DNA of 64,000 nucleotides from Pseudoxanthomonas daejeonensis (GCF_010093205.1 NZ_PDWN01000007.1:124001-188000); one strand, 5' to 3'; shown: positions 36,296 through 47,622, counted from the stretch's first letter. Notes: generated from the letters alone by a model not told the origin. Made by a program: numbers and translations.

Positions 36296-37174
36296 ATGGC
36301 CACGCGCCCCTTCGTCCAGGTGGACGTGTTCGCCGACCGTCCCGGCGCCGGAAATCCGCTGGCGGTGGTGCTTGAAGCCGCCGGCCTGGACGACGCGACG
36401 ATGCAGGCGATCGCCCGCTGGACCCGGCTGCCGGAAACCACCTTCGTATTCCCGCCGACGCGGCCTGGCGCCAGTTACGGCATCCGCATGTTCAGCCCCA
36501 AGCGCGAAGTCCCCTTCGCCGGCCACCCCAGCGTCGGCACCGCGCACGTGGTGCTGGATGCAGGGATCGCCGAAGCGCAGGACGGCATGCTCCTGCAGGA
36601 AGGCATCGCCGGCCTGCTGCCGTTGCGGGTCGACGCATCCGGCGGCGTGCGCCGGATCGCCATCCGCACGCCGCGCTCGCGCCTGGTGGAGACCGCCGAT
36701 GGCCGCGGCTCGCGCATGACAGAAGCCCTGGACTGGCTGCCACTGGGCGAACTGCCGCCGGCGCTGATGGACGGCGGCCGTCGCTGGTGGCTCGCCGAAG
36801 CACGCGACGAGGCCACCCTGCGCAACGCCATGCCCGACTGGGAAGCGATCGCCGCCCTGGCGCGGGCCACCGAAAGCATGGGCGTGCTCGCCTTCGCCCG
36901 CTGCACGGGCGGCGACTACCAGGTCGCCGCGCGCGCGTTCGTCGGCGGTCCGGCGATGTTCGAGGATGCCGCCTCCGGGGCGGCCAACGCCACGCTGGCC
37001 GCGTGGCTGGCGCAGCGCGATGCGCTGCCGGGAAACGACGGCCGCTACCGGGTCAGCCAGGGCCGCGAAGTCGGCTACGACGCCCGCCTGGAAATGCAGG
37101 TGGATGGAGAAGGCGAAGTCTGGTCGGGTGGCCGCGTGGTGAGCGTGGTCCGCGGCACGATCGACTGGCCGTAG
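36296..37174 (+). CDS. PhzF family isomerase, second of a tandem pair
   Basis: A 292-residue paralogue of the upstream gene, with QVDVFADRPGAGNPLAVV, catalytic Glu in LPETTFVFPP, FAGHPSVGTAHVVL and a GxxxANATLAAWLA stretch in place of GSVNASIAALL. The shared block GAGNPLAVV and matching length show tandem duplication, but they have diverged in the middle. The start codon lies 32 bases past the first copy's stop, so they are likely cotranscribed. Confidence 0.9.
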   Translation: MATRPFVQVDVFADRPGAGNPLAVVLEAAGLDDATMQAIARWTRLPETTFVFPPTRPGASYGIRMFSPKREVPFAGHPSVGTAHVVLDAGIAEAQDGMLLQEGIAGLLPLRVDASGGVRRIAIRTPRSRLVETADGRGSRMTEALDWLPLGELPPALMDGGRRWWLAEARDEATLRNAMPDWEAIAALARATESMGVLAFARCTGGDYQVAARAFVGGPAMFEDAASGAANATLAAWLAQRDALPGNDGRYRVSQGREVGYDARLEMQVDGEGEVWSGGRVVSVVRGTIDWP

Positions 37175-37228
37175 CGGCAGCGGGGCGACGCGATCGCGGT
37201 CGCGACGACCCCGGTGCGCGGCCCTGCC

Positions 37229-37244
37229 CGCTCCTATCGGAGCG
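37229..37244. terminator. hairpin between convergent PhzF and DUF2065 genes
   Basis: CGCTCC (37229-37234), TATC, GGAGCG (37239-37244) forms a perfect 6-bp stem in the 93-base gap between convergent genes. It is short and without a T tract, so it is a modest bidirectional terminator candidate. Confidence 0.4.
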
Positions 37245-37267
37245 GAGAGGCGATGGTGGGGCGGGAC

Positions 37268-37459
37268 TCAGCCCGCCCGCACGAACCACAGCGACGCCAA
37301 GCCGCCGATGAGGACCACGGCCCCGAGACGCCGCAAGGCGGCGTCCGGGTTGGCCAGCAGCTGTTCCATGGTCCGCCGCCACAGGCCCGGCGCAGCGAAC
37401 AGGAACAGCCCTTCGAGCACCGCCACCAGGCACAGGGCCTGGACGAGCGCGGCGGGCAT
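37268..37459 (-). CDS. DUF2065 family small membrane protein (YjeT)
   Basis: A 63-residue protein with two hydrophobic helices (about residues 7-24 and 44-60) flanking the polar WRRTMEQLLANPDAALRRLGA loop. This matches YjeT/DUF2065 proteins that follow hflC in E. coli. Its ATG shares one base with the hflC stop, so it is translationally coupled to hflKC. Function unknown. Confidence 0.85.
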   Translation of the reverse strand: MPAALVQALCLVAVLEGLFLFAAPGLWRRTMEQLLANPDAALRRLGAVVLIGGLASLWFVRAG

Positions 37460-38322
37460 CAGCGCTCGTTCTTGAAGTACTGCAGGAACGGATCGTCGCG
37501 ATCGAGCACGATCACGCCCTGTCCGTCGGCGAACGCGGCGCGGTAGGCCTGCAGGCTGCGGTGGAACGCGAAGAAGCCCGGGTCGCCTTCAGCGGCCTGC
37601 GCGAACAGGCGCGCGGCCTGTGCATCGCCTTCGCCGCGGAACCGCTGCGCATCGCGCTCGGCTTCCGCCACGAGCACTGCCTGGTCGCGATCGGCCTGCG
37701 CACGCACGGTGCGCGCCTGCTCCTCGCCCTCGGCGCGCAGCGCACTGGCCACCTGCTTGCGCTCGGCGCGCATGCGGTCGTAGACCTGCTTGATCACGTC
37801 ACTGTCTGTGGGCAGGTCGATCTGCTTGAGGCGGATGTCGACGATGCGCATGCCCAGCGTCTCGGCGCCCTTGTTGATCCCCTCCAGCTGCTTGGCGATC
37901 ACCTCGCTGCGGTCGCCGGACACCAGCTGGGTCAGCGTGCGCGAGTTGATCTCGTTGCGCAGCGAGTCCTTGATGATCGGCGCCAGGCGGTCGGCCGCGG
38001 CCGACTCGATGCCGCCGGTGGCGCGGTAGAACGCACGCGCATCGTTGATGTAGCCGATCGCCACGAAGTCGACACTGACGTCCTTGCGCTCGGAGGTCAG
38101 GTAACGCTCCGGCGAGAAATCGATCAGGGCGAAGCGGCTGTCGAAGGTGCGCACGGTCTCGACCAGCGGCCACTTGAAGTGCAGGCCGGGACCGATGTCC
38201 GTGCGGGCCACGCGGCCCAGGTTGAGGACCAGGCCCACCTGGCCCTCGCGGACCACGTAGACCGAGCCGAGCAGGCCCAGCAGGGCAGCGACCGCAAGGG
38301 CGATCCAGAGCGTGTATTTCAT
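37459..38322 (-). CDS. hflC: FtsH protease modulator HflC
   Basis: A 287-residue SPFH/stomatin-family protein with one N-terminal membrane helix (about residues 5-22), the SPFH domain (VYVVREGQVGLVLNLGRV to about 190) and a coiled coil (EGEEQARTVRAQADRDQAVLVAEAERDAQ). HflC forms with HflK the large periplasmic cage around FtsH that tunes its proteolysis. It overlaps hflK by four bases. The target protease gene ftsH is also in this window, 6 kb away. Confidence 0.95.
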   Translation of the reverse strand: MKYTLWIALAVAALLGLLGSVYVVREGQVGLVLNLGRVARTDIGPGLHFKWPLVETVRTFDSRFALIDFSPERYLTSERKDVSVDFVAIGYINDARAFYRATGGIESAAADRLAPIIKDSLRNEINSRTLTQLVSGDRSEVIAKQLEGINKGAETLGMRIVDIRLKQIDLPTDSDVIKQVYDRMRAERKQVASALRAEGEEQARTVRAQADRDQAVLVAEAERDAQRFRGEGDAQAARLFAQAAEGDPGFFAFHRSLQAYRAAFADGQGVIVLDRDDPFLQYFKNER

Positions 38323-39473
38323 CGGGTAGGCTCCTCGCGTCCGGTGCGCACGGGATCACGCACGCCGCTGCGTGCCGGTTCGGGGCTGCTTTCGATCGCC
38401 GGCAGCAGCGCCTCGGGGGGCGGTGTCGACATCGCCGGCGCCGCGGCGGCACCCGCGGCGGGCATCGGCACGTAGATCAGCTGGCGACTGTCGGCACCCA
38501 CCACCTTGCGGTTCTGCGAGAGCACGTCCTGGACGGTCTCCAGCCACAGGCGCTTGCGGGTGACCTCGGGCGCGTTGCGGTACTCGTCGCGCAGCAGGCT
38601 GAAGCGGGCTGCGTCGCCCTCGGCCTGGGCGATCTTGGCGGCCTTGTAGCCTTCGGCCACAGTGCGCCTGCGTGCCGCCTCGCCTCGCGCCTCGGGCACG
38701 ACGCGGGCCGCATAGGCGCGGGCTTCGCTGATCAGCTGGTCCTTGATCTGCTGGGCGCTGTTGACCTCGTCGAAGGCCGGCTTGACCTCCTCCGGCGGGC
38801 GGGCGTCCTGCAGGTTCAACTCGGTGACCACCAGGCCGGTGCGGTAGGCATCCAGCGAGGCCTGCAGCTGCTTGGCGGCGCTCGCCGACAACGGGCCGCG
38901 TGCGCCGAGGACGGTATCCAGGTTGGCGCGGCCGACCTGTTCGCGAACCACGCTCTGCGACACCTGCTCCAGCATCCGGTCGGCATCGCGCGAGCCGAAC
39001 AGGTACAGGCGCGGGTCGCCGACCCGGTACTGCACGTTCATGGTCACGCTGACGATGTTCTCGTCCCGGGTGAGCACCGGCACGGTGTTGCTGAAGGTCT
39101 TGATCTGGGTCGCATTGACCTTGATCACCCGCTCCACCGGCCACGGCCACTTCAGGTTCGGGCCGGGCTCCATGACGCGTGCGAACTGGCCGAAGCGCAG
39201 GACGACGCCGCGCTGCTGCTCGCCAACCAGCTGGAAGCTGCTCAGCAGCACCAGCAGGGCCGCGCCCAGCAGGATCCAGCGACCGAAGCCGGCACCATTG
39301 CCACCGCCAAACAGGTCGCGCAGCTTCGCCAGCACGCCGTCAAGGCCGCTTCCGCCATTGTTCGAGGGCCGCCGCGGCGGCCACGGGTTGCGCGGCGGGT
39401 TGTCGGGGGAATCCCCGCCCTTGCCGGGGCCGCCGCTGCCGGGGCCGCCGCTACCAGGGGTGTTCCAGACCAT
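38319..39473 (-). CDS. hflK: FtsH protease modulator HflK
   Basis: A 384-residue SPFH protein. A Gly/Pro-rich cytoplasmic N-terminus (residues 1-65, NTPGSGGPGSGGPG) precedes the membrane helix (about 68-85), then the SPFH domain (GEQQRGVVLRFGQF, NVQYRVGDPRLYL) and a helical coil. It partners HflC in the complex with FtsH. The C-terminal tail is Ala/Pro/Arg-rich. It is transcribed after hflX across a 164-base gap that has a TAGAAT on the minus strand (39538-39533), a possible internal promoter. Confidence 0.95.
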   Translation of the reverse strand: MVWNTPGSGGPGSGGPGKGGDSPDNPPRNPWPPRRPSNNGGSGLDGVLAKLRDLFGGGNGAGFGRWILLGAALLVLLSSFQLVGEQQRGVVLRFGQFARVMEPGPNLKWPWPVERVIKVNATQIKTFSNTVPVLTRDENIVSVTMNVQYRVGDPRLYLFGSRDADRMLEQVSQSVVREQVGRANLDTVLGARGPLSASAAKQLQASLDAYRTGLVVTELNLQDARPPEEVKPAFDEVNSAQQIKDQLISEARAYAARVVPEARGEAARRRTVAEGYKAAKIAQAEGDAARFSLLRDEYRNAPEVTRKRLWLETVQDVLSQNRKVVGADSRQLIYVPMPAAGAAAAPAMSTPPPEALLPAIESSPEPARSGVRDPVRTGREEPTR

Positions 39474-39637
39474 GAAAACTCCGTTTCTTAGGGGCCGGTC
39501 CTACGCCGGGGCGGCGGACAGGTCAGGGCCCGATTCTAGCAAGACCGCGCCGGCGCTCCCCCGGCCATTGGTATGGCCTGGCCGGGACGACGCGTTCCAG
39601 GCATCGGAACGTGCCGCCTCCAGGCCAAGGCATGCGC

Positions 39638-40954
39638 TCAATCTTCTTCGTTCGGCGGCGGCAGCAATGCGCGCAGCGGCTCGCCGTCGGCACGCGCGGC
39701 CAGTCGCTCGGCCTCGCCACGCGGCAGGTCCACGTGCAGCAGCCAGCCGTGTTCGTCGCCCTGCTCGGCGCGCACGGCTTCGAGCTGGTGCAGGCGCGCG
39801 CGCAGGCGCCCGGCCTGCGGCGGCAGGCGCAGTTCGCCGAACACGCGCTGCAAGTCGAGCCGGCGCGCCAGCGCGGCCTGCAGCAGCTCCATGCCGCGGC
39901 CATCGCGGGCCGAAAGCCAGACCCGTTCGCGGTGGCCCGGATCGTCGGATTCGCCGCCGTTGTGGTCGTGGCGCGGCTCGGCGCCCTCGATCCGGTCGAT
40001 CTTGTTGAACACCAGCAACTGCGGCAGCTCGCCGGCGCCCACTTCGGCCAGCACCGCGTCGACCTGGGCGATGCGGTCCTCGCGCAGCGGATCGGCCGCA
40101 TCGATCACGTGCAGCAGCAGGTCGGCCTCGCGCGCCTCCGAGAGGGTCGAACGGAACGCGGCGACCAGCTCGTGCGGCAGGTCGCGGACGAAGCCGACGG
40201 TGTCGGCCAGGACCACGCTGCCGCCCGGCAGGGCGATCCGGCGCACGGTCGGATCGAGCGTGGCGAACAGCTGGTCGGCGGCGTAGGCGTCCGCGCCGGT
40301 CAGTGCATTGAACAGGGTCGACTTGCCGGCATTGGTGTACCCGACCAGGGCCACCCGCGGCAGTTCGCTGCGCACCCGCGCGCGGCGCATCTGCGCGTGC
40401 TGCACCTCGACCTTCTCCAGCCGGCGCTGCAACTGCTCCAGGCGCTTCTGCAAAAGCCGGCGGTCGGTCTCCAGCTGGGTTTCGCCGGGGCCGCGCAGGC
40501 CGATCGAACCGCCGCGCTGGCGTTCCAGGTGGGTCCAGCCGCGGACCAGCCGCGTGGCCATGTGCTTGAGCTGCGCCAGTTCGACCTGCAGCTTGCCTTC
40601 GTGGCTGCGCGCGCGCTGGGCGAAGATGTCCAGGATCAGCCCGGTACGGTCGACCACGCGCCGCTCCAGCGCCTTTTCCAGGTTGCGCTCCTGGCCGGGG
40701 CTGAGCGGATGGTTGACCAGGATCAGGTCGGCGCCGGTGGCATCGGCCGCGGCCTTGACCTCTTCCAGCTTGCCGCTGCCGATCAGGGTCGCCGGATTGG
40801 GCTTGTCGATGCGCGCGGTCAGGGTCGCCGCGACGCTGGCACCCGCCGAGCGGGCCAGGTCGGCGAACTCCTCGAGCACATCCTCGGGCACGGCCCCACC
40901 GGCGTGGGGCTGGATCAGCAGCGCGTTTTCACCCTTGCGGGAACGTTCGAACAA
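39638..40954 (-). CDS. hflX: ribosome-associated GTPase HflX
   Basis: A 438-residue GTPase that splits stalled ribosomes. The N-terminal HflX domain (about residues 1-200) holds HPLSPGQERNLEKAL and GPGETQLETDRR; the G domain has G1 GYTNAGKST, G3 DTVGF and G4 NKID. It sits between hfq and hflK as in the E. coli miaA-hfq-hflX-hflK-hflC run. The tail (about 400-438) is a divergent C-terminal extension. Confidence 0.95.
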   Translation of the reverse strand: MFERSRKGENALLIQPHAGGAVPEDVLEEFADLARSAGASVAATLTARIDKPNPATLIGSGKLEEVKAAADATGADLILVNHPLSPGQERNLEKALERRVVDRTGLILDIFAQRARSHEGKLQVELAQLKHMATRLVRGWTHLERQRGGSIGLRGPGETQLETDRRLLQKRLEQLQRRLEKVEVQHAQMRRARVRSELPRVALVGYTNAGKSTLFNALTGADAYAADQLFATLDPTVRRIALPGGSVVLADTVGFVRDLPHELVAAFRSTLSEAREADLLLHVIDAADPLREDRIAQVDAVLAEVGAGELPQLLVFNKIDRIEGAEPRHDHNGGESDDPGHRERVWLSARDGRGMELLQAALARRLDLQRVFGELRLPPQAGRLRARLHQLEAVRAEQGDEHGWLLHVDLPRGEAERLAARADGEPLRALLPPPNEED

Positions 40955-40977
40955 TCAGGACTCCAACAACTTCAGCT

Positions 40978-41265
40978 TCACTCCGCCTCGTCGCCACCGT
41001 CGATATCGCCGTCAGCGGACTCGCCCGGCTGCTGGACATAGCCGCCGCCGGGTCCGACCCGGACGTTGCGCGACGGCACGACGGTGGAAATGGCGTGCTT
41101 GTAGACCATCTGGCTCACGGTGCTGCGCAGCAGCACGACGAACTGGTCGAAGGATTCGATCGTACCCTGCAGCTTGATGCCGTTCACCAGGTAGACCGAT
41201 ACCGGCACGCGTTCGCGACGCAGTGCGTTCAGGAAAGGATCCTGCAGCGATTGCCCCTTGGACAT
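40978..41265 (-). CDS. hfq: RNA chaperone Hfq
   Basis: A 95-residue Hfq. The Sm1 motif ([25 protein letters not shown]) and Sm2 motif ([10 protein letters not shown]) are intact and the N-terminal [18 protein letters not shown] is standard. The C-terminal tail is short, Gly- and Asp/Glu-rich. A good AAGGGGAAC site precedes the ATG. It promotes sRNA-mRNA pairing. It is preceded by miaA with a 75-base gap, whose AT-rich part may carry an hfq promoter. Confidence 0.97.
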   Translation of the reverse strand: MSKGQSLQDPFLNALRRERVPVSVYLVNGIKLQGTIESFDQFVVLLRSTVSQMVYKHAISTVVPSRNVRVGPGGGYVQQPGESADGDIDGGDEAE

Positions 41266-41340
41266 CGTTGTTCCCCTTGTTCTTCTTATGGGTGTTCTTT
41301 GTGGGACGTACTGGGGCCTCCCCCGGCCCGTGCGGGCATG

Positions 41341-42324
41341 TTACACAAGCCCGCGCCCCCGGGTCGGGCCCGGCGCGCCGAGGAAACCGGAAACGGCGCC
41401 TGCGAGTTGATCGCCGTCACGTTCCGGATCGAACCAGCGCGCGTCCAGCTCGCCGCGCAGCCAGGTCAGCTGGCGCTTGGCGAGCTGCCGGGTGGCGAAG
41501 ATCCCGCGGTCGCGGAACTCTGCGGCCGTGCTCGCCCCCGCCAGGTGTTCCCAGGCCTGGCGGTAGCCCACCGCACGCAGCGCCGGCAGGTCCAGCGGAG
41601 CCGGATGCCCGCCCAGCTGCGGCAGCGCCCGCAGTCCACGCACTTCGTCGAGGAAGCCGGCGGCCAGCATCGCGTCGAAGCGCTTTTCGATGCGGGCGTG
41701 CAGGGTCGCGCGCTCGCGCGGCGCCAGCACCAGCCGGAGCACCCGCAGCGGCAGGCGTGGCGGCGGCGGATCGCGCTGCCATTCGCTGATCGGCCGGCCG
41801 CTGAGGCGGAACACTTCCAGGGCGCGCTGGATGCGCTGCGCGTCGGCGCTGCCGATCCGCGCCGCGGCAATCGGATCCACGCGTGCCAGTTCCGCATGCA
41901 GCGCGGCCCATCCGCGCACCTGCCCTTCGGCGGTGATGGCCTCGCGCAAGGCGGGATCGGCCTCCGGCATGGCCGCCAGCCCACGCAGCAGGGCGCGGAA
42001 GTACAACCCGGTGCCACCGGCCAGCACCGGCAGGCCGCCGCGCGCGACGATACCTTCGATGGCCGCGCGTGCATCGGCGGCGAATTCGGCCGCCGAATAC
42101 GGCTGCCACGGCTCACGCACGTCGAGCAGGTGGTGCGGCACCCCGCGGCGCTCGGCCGTGTCCGGCTTGGCCGCGCCGATGTCCAGGCCGCGGTAGACCA
42201 GCGCCGAGTCGACGCTGACGATCTCGCCCCCGAACCGCCTCGCCACGTCGATCGCGAATGCGGTCTTGCCCGACGCGGTCGGGCCCATCACCGCGATCGC
42301 CAGGGGCCGCGTGTCTATGCCCAT
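41341..42324 (-). CDS. miaA: tRNA dimethylallyltransferase MiaA
   Basis: A 327-residue prenyltransferase that adds dimethylallyl to A37 of UNN-reading tRNAs, making the substrate of MiaB (also in this window). The P-loop GPTASGKT lies at about residues 13-20, followed by [19 protein letters not shown]. The ATG at 42324 precedes the P-loop at the normal distance; the longer frame to 42363 adds an Arg-rich stretch unlikely to be translated. Confidence 0.95.
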   Translation of the reverse strand: MGIDTRPLAIAVMGPTASGKTAFAIDVARRFGGEIVSVDSALVYRGLDIGAAKPDTAERRGVPHHLLDVREPWQPYSAAEFAADARAAIEGIVARGGLPVLAGGTGLYFRALLRGLAAMPEADPALREAITAEGQVRGWAALHAELARVDPIAAARIGSADAQRIQRALEVFRLSGRPISEWQRDPPPPRLPLRVLRLVLAPRERATLHARIEKRFDAMLAAGFLDEVRGLRALPQLGGHPAPLDLPALRAVGYRQAWEHLAGASTAAEFRDRGIFATRQLAKRQLTWLRGELDARWFDPERDGDQLAGAVSGFLGAPGPTRGRGLV

Positions 42325-42467
42325 GTGCCGGCCGACGCTCGGTTGCCGGTCGCCCAGGCGCACGCGGCCGGACGGCGGTGGTTTCGGGGCACGAGTTCAC
42401 TCACGCGCTGGCTTTCCGCGGCAAAGGTAGGCGCAAAGCTTACCGGAGCCCCACGCTGGCCCCGCCC

Positions 42468-43292
42468 TCACTGCGAAACCAGGAACGCGTGCAGCGCGTC
42501 GATCTCCTCGTCGGTCATGGACTTGAACCGGTAACGCGCCACTGCGCTCATCAATCCGGTGGGCTTGCTATCGCCGCCGGCCAGGGTGGTGCCCTCGCGC
42601 ATCAGCCGGCGGAACGCCTCCGGACTGTAGGCCTTGGCCACCACCAGCAGCGAGGGCGCCGGGTCGCCCTCCCAACCCTTGAGGTCCCAGCCGTGGCATT
42701 CGCTGCAGGTAGTGAACGCCAGGTGCCGGCCCAGCGCAGCGCCGCCGGCGGGACGTGCGGCCGGCGGGCGATTGCCCGGATCAGGCTTCATGTCGTCGAG
42801 ATAGGGAAAGGTGCCCTCCGCCAGTTGCGCCACAACCGTGGCATCGAGGGCGGTGGTGGGCAGTTCCGGGTTCTCCGCGGCCGGAAGCGCGCGCAGCCAG
42901 GCGGTGATGTCGCGCACCTCCTGGTCGCTGAGGTGCTGGAACATCTTGATCGGCATGGCGAACGGGAGGTGGCCGTCGTGGGTCCGCCCGTGCCGGAGCA
43001 GCGCCTCCAGGCCGGCATCGTCGTATAGCGCGCGGCGCTGGGTCAGGTTCGGCGCCACGACCCGGCCGAGCCCGGGCCGCTCCATGAATATTTCGCCGCG
43101 GCCACCGGGACCGTGGCAGCCATTGCAACCGACCCGGGTGGCGATACGTTCACCCTCGATCAGATCTCCGGCGGCAACCGCGACAACCGGCACGTCCGGC
43201 GGCTTGCCGGCAGGAGGCGCCCCCGGATCGGGCGCGCGCGAACAGGCTGCGGCCACGAGCAGCAGCACTGCAATCGTTGCGTGTCGACGCAT
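42468..43292 (-). CDS. diheme cytochrome c lipoprotein
   Basis: A 274-residue protein. The start at 43292 opens a lipoprotein signal (MRRHATIAVLLLVAAACS, lipid-modified Cys at about residue 17). Two haem c sites follow, CNGCH (about residue 57) and CSECH, with Met-rich segments (FAMPIKMFQ) that can supply axial ligands. It is probably a periplasmic electron carrier. It occupies the place of glmM downstream of folP in E. coli. The partner oxidase or reductase is not in the window. Confidence 0.88.
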   Translation of the reverse strand: MRRHATIAVLLLVAAACSRAPDPGAPPAGKPPDVPVVAVAAGDLIEGERIATRVGCNGCHGPGGRGEIFMERPGLGRVVAPNLTQRRALYDDAGLEALLRHGRTHDGHLPFAMPIKMFQHLSDQEVRDITAWLRALPAAENPELPTTALDATVVAQLAEGTFPYLDDMKPDPGNRPPAARPAGGAALGRHLAFTTCSECHGWDLKGWEGDPAPSLLVVAKAYSPEAFRRLMREGTTLAGGDSKPTGLMSAVARYRFKSMTDEEIDALHAFLVSQ

Positions 43293-43325
43293 CGGCTTCC
43301 CCAGCACCGGTTTGGAGGGGGAAAC

Positions 43326-43341
43326 GCAGCGGCGCCGCTGC
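43326..43341. terminator. 16-base palindrome between folP and the cytochrome gene
   Basis: GCAGCGGC|GCCGCTGC is a perfect palindrome in the 86-base gap after the folP stop on the minus strand. It may be part of a terminator or only a GC-rich chance event, since no T tract follows. Confidence 0.3.
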
Positions 43342-43378
43342 ACCGGACAGCCGGTGCCAGCTCCGGCGCGAGACGACG

Positions 43379-44272
43379 CTATTCGTCGGGCCAGCGGATC
43401 GCCGGGGTCGCGTCGCGCCGGGGGGACGGCACGGCCGCCACTGCTTCCAGTACCTTCAACGCGTCCACCGTCGCGGCGACGTCGTGCACCCGCACGATCC
43501 GCGCGCCACGTTGCGCGGCGATCACGTGGGCCGCGACGGAACCGGCGACGCGCTCGACCGGATCCTGGCGCCCGGTCAGCTCGCCGATGCTGCGCTTGCG
43601 CGACAGGCCCGCCAGTACCGGCACGCCCAATTCCGTGAAGCGCTCGAGCTGCGCCAGAAGGACCAGGTTGTGGGCAAGGGCCTTGCCGAAGCCGAAACCC
43701 GGATCCACGACGAGGTTCTTCTTTGAGATCCCCGCCAGCTCGGCGGCGAAAATGCGCTCGGCGAGGAAACGATGCACTTCTGCGACGACATCGTCGTACT
43801 GCGGATCGTCCTGCATCGAGCGCGGTTCGCCCTGCATGTGCATCAGCACCACGGGCACGCCCAGCGCAGCCGCCGCTTCCAGCGCACCCTCGGCACGCAG
43901 CGCGCGGACGTCGTTGATCATGCCCGCGCCCGCAGCCACCGCGGCGCGCATGACGTCCGGCTTGCAGGTGTCCACGCTTACCGGCAAGGAGGTCTCGCGG
44001 ACCAGGCGCTCGATCACCGGGACGACCCGGCGGAGCTCCTCTTCGAGCGGCACTTCACTGGCACCGGGACGTGTCGATTCACCGCCCACGTCCAGGATGT
44101 CGGCGCCCTCGGCGGCCAGCTTCAGGCCATGCGCGACCGCGGCACCGGTGTCCGCGTGGGCGCCACCATCGGAGAAGGAATCGGGGGTCACGTTGACGAT
44201 GCCCATCACCCGGGCGCGATCGAGCTTCAGCACCCGGCCGGCGCAGTCCAGCTGCGGCGAAATATCGAACAT
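43379..44272 (-). CDS. folP: dihydropteroate synthase
   Basis: A 297-residue TIM-barrel enzyme that joins p-aminobenzoate to dihydropterin pyrophosphate in folate synthesis. The motifs run in order: GIVNVTPDSFSDGG, DVGGESTRPGA, SVDTCKPDVM, NDVRAL, MHMQG, DPGFGFGKALAHN, GLSRKRSIGEL and RVHDVAAT. It follows ftsH as in E. coli, but with a small membrane gene between. The ATG at 44272 gives the family's usual N-terminus. Confidence 0.96.
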   Translation of the reverse strand: MFDISPQLDCAGRVLKLDRARVMGIVNVTPDSFSDGGAHADTGAAVAHGLKLAAEGADILDVGGESTRPGASEVPLEEELRRVVPVIERLVRETSLPVSVDTCKPDVMRAAVAAGAGMINDVRALRAEGALEAAAALGVPVVLMHMQGEPRSMQDDPQYDDVVAEVHRFLAERIFAAELAGISKKNLVVDPGFGFGKALAHNLVLLAQLERFTELGVPVLAGLSRKRSIGELTGRQDPVERVAGSVAAHVIAAQRGARIVRVHDVAATVDALKVLEAVAAVPSPRRDATPAIRWPDE

Positions 44273-44291
44273 GGCGCTCCCCCTCGACGGA

Positions 44292-44552
44292 TCAGTGGCC
44301 CGGGCCGTTGCCCAGGTCGGCGTCGAAGCGCGCGGCGCGACGGCGCGCATACAGGCCGAAGCCGAACGCGCCCATCGCCAGCAGCACCGAGATGCCGACC
44401 AGCGGCAGCGGCAGCCGCCCGAGCGCGTAGAAGATGGCGGTGATCGTCAGCATCATCGAGGCGCCAGCAAAACAACCCGTGGCGCGGGTGCGCCACGGGT
44501 TGTTCACGTAATAGCTGGGCCGCGGAAGTGGCTGGTCAGGCAGGTCGGCCAT
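44292..44552 (-). CDS. small membrane protein of unknown function between ftsH and folP
   Basis: An 86-residue protein not recognised as a family. A polar, Pro-rich N-terminus (MADLPDQPLPRPSYYVNNPW) precedes two hydrophobic helices (about 28-43 and 47-68) and a basic tail YARRRAARFDADLGNG. The start lies 12 bases past the ftsH stop, so it is probably in the same transcript. It could be a short-lived membrane factor or a transmembrane adaptor; nothing is shown. Confidence 0.65.
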   Translation of the reverse strand: MADLPDQPLPRPSYYVNNPWRTRATGCFAGASMMLTITAIFYALGRLPLPLVGISVLLAMGAFGFGLYARRRAARFDADLGNGPGH

Positions 44553-44564
44553 GCGCCGCCCGTC

Positions 44565-46505
<1,941 letters not shown>

Positions 46506-46584
46506 CGGCTCCGCATTTCCCTGTGTATGGCGTGTCGCACTGGCTGTGGGGGTGGATCTGGCTGGGGTTGTTGCTGGGTCGAGC

Positions 46585-47214
46585 TTATCTGATCAGGGCG
46601 CGCTTGCCCTGCGCCAGGGCATAGACTTCCGGCGAACGCTTGCGCGAGGCCGCCGGCTTGCGGATCGCCACCTTTTCGTAGCGGCGGCGCAGTTCCCGCA
46701 CGTAGTCGTCGAAACCGACCCCCTGGAACAGCTTGATCAGGAAGGCGCCGCCCGTACGCAGGTGGCCGTCGGCGAACTCCACCGCCAGCTCGGCGAGATG
46801 CATCGCCCGGGCCTGGTCGACGACATCCACCCCACTCATATTGGGGGCCATGTCCGACAGCACAAGGTCGACGGCCTGGCCGCCCAGCAGCGTCTCCAGC
46901 TCCGATAAGACCGCTTCTTCCCTGAAGTCGCCATGAAGGAATTCGACGCCGGCCAGCGGCGGCATCTCCAGGATGTCCAGCGCCACGACGCGGCCTCCGT
47001 CACCCATCGCCTGGCGCACGAACTGCGACCAGCCACCCGGCGCCGCGCCCAGATCGACCACGACCATGCCCGGCTTCAGCAGCCGGTCTCGCTCGATCAG
47101 TTCTTCCAGTTTGTACGCTGCGCGCGAACGCAGGCCCTCGGCCTGCGCCTTCTTCACATAGGGATCGGCGAAATGCTCGCGGAGCCAGCGTTGGCTGCTC
47201 TTGCTGCGGGTCAT
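46585..47214 (-). CDS. rlmE: 23S rRNA (uridine-2'-O)-methyltransferase RlmE
   Basis: A 209-residue FtsJ/RrmJ methyltransferase that modifies U2552 of 23S rRNA. The SAM site is [12 protein letters not shown]; the catalytic K-D-K-E set is represented in SDMAPNMSG and IKLFQG. The start at 47214 gives [15 protein letters not shown], the family N-terminus. It precedes ftsH and is divergent from yhbY, the conserved yhbY-rlmE-ftsH-folP arrangement. Confidence 0.96.
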   Translation of the reverse strand: MTRSKSSQRWLREHFADPYVKKAQAEGLRSRAAYKLEELIERDRLLKPGMVVVDLGAAPGGWSQFVRQAMGDGGRVVALDILEMPPLAGVEFLHGDFREEAVLSELETLLGGQAVDLVLSDMAPNMSGVDVVDQARAMHLAELAVEFADGHLRTGGAFLIKLFQGVGFDDYVRELRRRYEKVAIRKPAASRKRSPEVYALAQGKRALIR

Positions 47215-47298
47215 GCGGGGGCCGGGCGGAGAACGCCCGCGGCGGTATGGGCGGCCATGATACCCTGAACAACCCATTGCCCTGCCCCGGTAACCCCG

Positions 47299-47604
47299 AT
47301 GTCCGTTGTCCTGACCGCCGCCCAGAACCGCTTTCTCCGCGGCCAGGCCCACGGCCTCAAGGCCCTGATGCAGGTCGGGGGCAAGGGCATCACCCCGGCT
47401 TTGCTGGCCGAGCTGGACGAGGTGCTGGAGCGCCACGAGCTGGTCAAGGTCAAGGTCGGCGCCGAGGATCGCGACGCCCGCGACGCCATGATCGACACCC
47501 TGGCCAAGCAGACCGGAGCCGCGCTCGTGCAGCGAATCGGGCATACCGCCACCCTGTTCCGTCCGTCCCGGGAAATGCCCGCGATCGTCCTGCCCCGCGC
47601 CTGA
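47299..47604 (+). CDS. yhbY: ribosome assembly RNA-binding protein YhbY
   Basis: A 101-residue CRM-domain protein with the ALMQVGGKGITPALLAELDEVL core and the GHTATLFRPSR end that mark YhbY. It associates with pre-50S particles. It is divergent from rlmE, as in E. coli. TAACCC lies only two bases before the ATG, so no promoter is called. Confidence 0.95.
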   Translation: MSVVLTAAQNRFLRGQAHGLKALMQVGGKGITPALLAELDEVLERHELVKVKVGAEDRDARDAMIDTLAKQTGAALVQRIGHTATLFRPSREMPAIVLPRA

Positions 47605-47622
47605 GCGCAGGAGCCTGGCGCC

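Noticed and set aside
35400-37174. A phenazine biosynthesis locus based on two PhzF proteins.
   Set aside because: No phzA/B/C/D/E/G-like genes are adjacent, and PhzF-family proteins are common outside phenazine producers.
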